64,000 nucleotides of DNA from Phaffia rhodozyma. Lineage: Eukaryota; Basidiomycota; Tremellomycetes; Cystofilobasidiales; Mrakiaceae. The first letter of the stretch is position 1; each line of letters opens with the position of its first letter. The notes beneath the pieces were generated by a model. It worked only from the letters and a program-made list of their open reading frames with translations. It did no database searches and was not told the DNA's origin. Both the position numbers and the translations under genes were made by a program. Positions 57,853 through 64,000 of the stretch are shown here, piece after piece. The stretch spans positions 620,001 to 684,000 of the forward strand of contig JACGZH010000009.1 in assembly GCA_014706385.1 (NCBI GenBank), in the 5' to 3' direction.

Positions 57853-60707
57853 TTATTGTTGTTCGTTGTGAGCGCTGTGCCAGCTGTTGTGCAAGCCGAC
57901 TGTGTCATAGCGAGGTGAACATGTTTGTCAGTTTGGAGCTATATCAAGAGCGGACAGAGAGGAAAATAAGGAGGAAATAGAGAAGAACAGATGGAGCGGG
58001 ACGGGGAGGAAGGAAGGAAACGAACCGGTGTCGTTAGGATTCTGGTGGCCGGAAGAAGTGAAGACTCCCGACATGCCGTTAGCAAGTCCGATCGCGCCTT
58101 CAGCTCCGTCTTTGTAAAGTCAGGAGAAAGAAAAGTCGATTTAATATTCCTATTCAAAAACAAAGCAAACAGTCTGCAAAGCTCGACACTTACTTAACGG
58201 GCCAGAGCAACCTATAGGAGCCTCCTTGACTTCATGCACGCCTTCTCCCACCTGAGTTCCCAACTTCAACTTGGCGTTATCGTTTCTCAACGTCACCAAA
58301 CTCTGCAAGTATGCCTGATCGACATCTCCGGTAACGTATTCACCGGTGAAGACGGAGCATTCGAACTGTTCGATCGACGGGTTGAACTGTTGACACGACT
58401 TGATGAGATCTTCGATCGTCTGGAAGATCACGAGATCAGCACCAATCTCAGTAGCGATCTCGCTTTCCGTTCGGTCGTGAGCAACGAGCTCGTGAGGAGA
58501 GGGCATATCGATTCCGTAGACGTTGGAGTGTCGGATGGGAGGGGCGCAGGAAGCGATCATGACCTTCTTGGCGCCGACGTCCTTAGCCATCTGAATGATC
58601 TCCTTGGAGGTGGTACCTCGAACGATGGAGTCATCAACAAGCAGAACGTTCTTGCCGGCGAACTCAAGGGGCATGGCGTTGAGCTTTCGTCGAACGTTCT
58701 TCTTCCTATAACATCAGAGACCGAGAGTAGTAGGTCAATTGAGGAGTTCCACGCAATGCTTTTTTTTTCTGGACACAATACAAACAAAAACACGAAACCT
58801 ACCTCATCTCCTGACCAGGCATGATGAACGTCCTTCCCACATATCGGTTCTTGATGAAACCCTCTCGATAAGGAAGACCCAAGCCCTTGGCGACCTGAGT
58901 AGCCGCCACTCGGCTGGTGTCTGGGATAGGGATGACCACATCGACTGTCTCTCCATGCCTGGCAAGTTCCTTCCTGACTTGTTCGGCGAGCAGGTCTCCC
59001 ATAGCCATTCGAGCTCGGTAGACGGAGATACCGTCGATAGTCGAGTCCGGTCGGGCAAAGTAGACGTACTCGAAAATATCGGGAGCGAAGGGCTTAGAAG
59101 GAGCGCACTGACGTCGGGTAATGGCGTTTCGGGTGATGATAACAGCCTCTCCTGTATGATGGGGAAAGATGTTGTTCCAAAGGGTTGAACAATTGCGCGC
59201 CGACAAAACAAACGGTATGAGGGGAAAACATCAGAACACATGAAACAAAGGGCCACGAATCTCCCTATGACAAGAAACGTGAGACTGACCAGGTCCAACA
59301 TCCTCCCAGTTAGAGAATGAACAAGCATCAGAGACCACGCTCTCACTGGCCAACAACCAATCCTTTCCCTCGGGGTTTGCCGCACTCTGTCTGCTGGCCA
59401 ATCCCAAAGGCCTGATTCCGTTGGGGTCCCTGAAACCGACGAGCCCGAAGCCAGCGATCATGACGGTACAGGCGTAAGCACCAGAGCACTGAGCCATGAG
59501 ATCCTTAATGGCCGTCAAGATATCCTCCTCGTTGATTCGCTTCTTTCCCGTCTTCTGCAGATTGTTAGCGAGAATGTTAAGGAGAAGCTCAGAATCAGAG
59601 TCGGTGTTGATGTGTCGGTGAGCGACCTCGTCCAGGAAACCTCGAAGCTCTTGAGTGTTAGTCAAGTTTCCATTCTGAGAACGGAAAAGAAAACGATAGT
59701 TAGGATTGCTATGCGTAGGATAAGATAAAGCAGTTTTAAACATACGTGAGCCATGACAAGTCCGTAGGGAGAGTTGACATAGAAAGGCTGAGCTTCCGCG
59801 TGGGCTGAAGAACCGGCCGTAGGATATCTCACTGGAAGCCACCAGGACAGAATCATCATACATGAGATTTGGAATGTAACTATTCTCTCTAAACTCGAAA
59901 AGGGAGAACATAATCAAACATACCGTGGCCAATACCCATCAATCCTCGGAGTCCAGACACGGCTCGGTTGTCAAACACATCCTGGACCATTCCGTTTGCC
60001 TTGACCTGTAGCACATGCATGTCATAGAGAGGGTAGAGATTCATACGTCAATCTTTGTACATCATGACCATTATGAAAAGGTTTGAAGCCGACTAACGAA
60101 CCTGGTAGAATCGACCTCGAGGAGCACCACAAGTAACGACACCGCAAGCATCCTATAAAATTCCAACAACAAAAAAGTTTGTCAGAGACTGCGTTTTTCA
60201 AAATGACGACCTCGCATGAACAATCTCCGTTGAGACCGCAAAGTCAAGATGGACGGCGATTAAAGCTAGCAGATGGAACAGAGACAGAACAAAAAATCTT
60301 AACTTACTTGACCTCTACAAGTGCGCCATATTCACACAAACAATCGAATTATAAAAATTCCCAAGGATCCGTCCGTAACGAATGACTCGAACCTAGTCAG
60401 TTTCGCTCGAATCTCGGCCACCTCTCATAGGCTTTTTGAACATACAACATGGACCTTCTCCTTCCTGGTCTCTTTCAAGAGAGAGATAGGGGAGATAGGA
60501 GAGATCACATGCGTTGTAAAAAATCCTCACCGATGTTGCAACAGAGAGAGTCCTTCAACGATCTCTACGGCGGCTTGGGTAGTGTAAGCTGCCTCGAGAT
60601 CGTGGAGGAGAAGACCGAGGATTCCACACACTGTGTTGACAGAGAAACATCCCAGGTTAGCTATTTTGACACCTAAAACTGTACAGATTGAAGAAATAAA
60701 TCTCACT
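57853..60707 (-). CDS. ADE4: Amidophosphoribosyltransferase, first enzyme of purine synthesis
   Basis: It makes 5-phosphoribosylamine from PRPP and glutamine. The N-terminal glutaminase needs Cys as residue 2. The conserved start [11 protein letters not shown] is obtained only if the ATG is split by an intron: A at 60707, then TG from 60630. A 7-nt exon (60308-60314) supplies Gly-Gln of [20 protein letters not shown]. Later blocks are [39 protein letters not shown], and [20 protein letters not shown]. The PRTase part has [34 protein letters not shown] and the PRPP loop [17 protein letters not shown]. The C-terminal segment [20 protein letters not shown] ends at TAA 57853-57855. ADE4 enzymes are feedback-inhibited by purine nucleotides. 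The gene is tandem with MSE1 upstream. Confidence 0.95.
60308..60314 (-). other. 7-nt microexon of ADE4
   Basis: Minus-strand reading gives cttgtag, then AGGTCAA, then gtaagt. It joins CG| upstream to |GAT downstream, so that R-G-Q-D is formed in frame. Both splice sites match consensus. Confidence 0.85.
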
Positions 60708-60934
60708 ATCTTGAGAGATGCTATAGGAAAGCGAGCGGGAGAAAGAGTTGAGTGGGAGAGTGAACGAATGTGTGTGTGAGAGCAAGATGGTGTGAGTATA
60801 AAATTGCAAACAGGTTTTTGAATTTTCCCAAGACTTTTCGAGCTTATGTAATCACACTTCGGCATAATCCCGAAACTTTCAGTCCAGCTTCAAAAGACCA
60901 TTATTTGATCATCAAAAATCATCATTCTATTTGT

Positions 60935-63808
<2,874 letters not shown>

Positions 63809-64000
63809 TTAGCTGAGATACAAAAGAGATGAGTGTCGATGAAGGAGCGAGTAGGCGATTGCTTTCGAATGGTTCAAGAGGAATTCTCGATCTCAGAAAC
63901 GTCAGAGGAGCTTATGTAAGCTCACTTCTTCCGTTGGTCCTCATTAGATTTGACTCAGTCGAGTGCGTCTAGTGCTACTGAACTTCATTCAACTTCACAG

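Noticed and set aside
60380..60400. tRNA B-box-like GGTTCGAGTC on the minus strand inside an ADE4 intron
   Set aside because: The flanking bases do not form a T-arm or acceptor stem and no A-box is present at the right distance.

Overview
This window is intron-rich fungal nuclear DNA, most likely from a basidiomycete yeast (Tremellomycetes; Phaffia/Cystofilobasidiales-like is my guess from gene content and style, not something the sequence proves). Genes lie on both strands about every 3 kb and almost all are single-copy housekeeping genes broken by short GT-AG introns. Arginine is written almost only as CGA in the strongly biased genes. There is no bacterial-type operon, transposon, CRISPR array or convincing tRNA gene.

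Layout. 1-7.4 kb (+): the 3' part of a PP2C phosphatase, acetohydroxy-acid reductoisomerase (ILV5), and a NOL8/Nop8-type ribosome-assembly factor. 7.7-16.1 kb (-): glycerol-3-phosphate acyltransferase (SCT1/GPT2), the WD40 ASTRA subunit ASA1, and ER oxidoreductin ERO1. 17.0-23.6 kb (+): a GEA/GBF1 ARF exchange factor. 24.1-27.8 kb (-): the soluble ABC ATPase CAF16 and a fungal secreted protein. 27.9-30.0 kb (+): a Ser/Thr-rich single-pass membrane protein that diverges from the secreted one. 30.8-31.9 kb (-): COQ3. 32.0-34.8 kb (+): a PPPDE peptidase-thioredoxin-PUL fusion. 35.3-43.1 kb (-): a TRK potassium transporter and NIP7. 43.6-57.0 kb (+): peroxisomal-type thiolase, methionine synthase MET6, PIG-F/GPI11 and a fungal_trans regulator. 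57.9-63.8 kb (-): ADE4 and mitochondrial glutamyl-tRNA synthetase MSE1.

Functionally the set spans amino-acid, purine and ubiquinone synthesis, ER/Golgi function (ERO1, GEA, GPI11, SCT1), ribosome biogenesis (NOP8, NIP7) and mitochondrial translation. No pathway cluster is evident.

The most unusual signal is splicing architecture. Reconstructing conserved proteins requires microexons of 7 nt (ADE4), 9 and 25 nt (TRK), 17 nt (NIP7) and 21 nt (PPPDE gene). It also requires an ADE4 start codon split by an intron (A|TG), a GC-AG intron in MSE1, and frequent use of the atypical donor GTTCGT. The 42-52 kb stretch is also unusually rich in microsatellites and G/C homopolymers, including a 75-nt CA repeat that runs into a 3' splice site.
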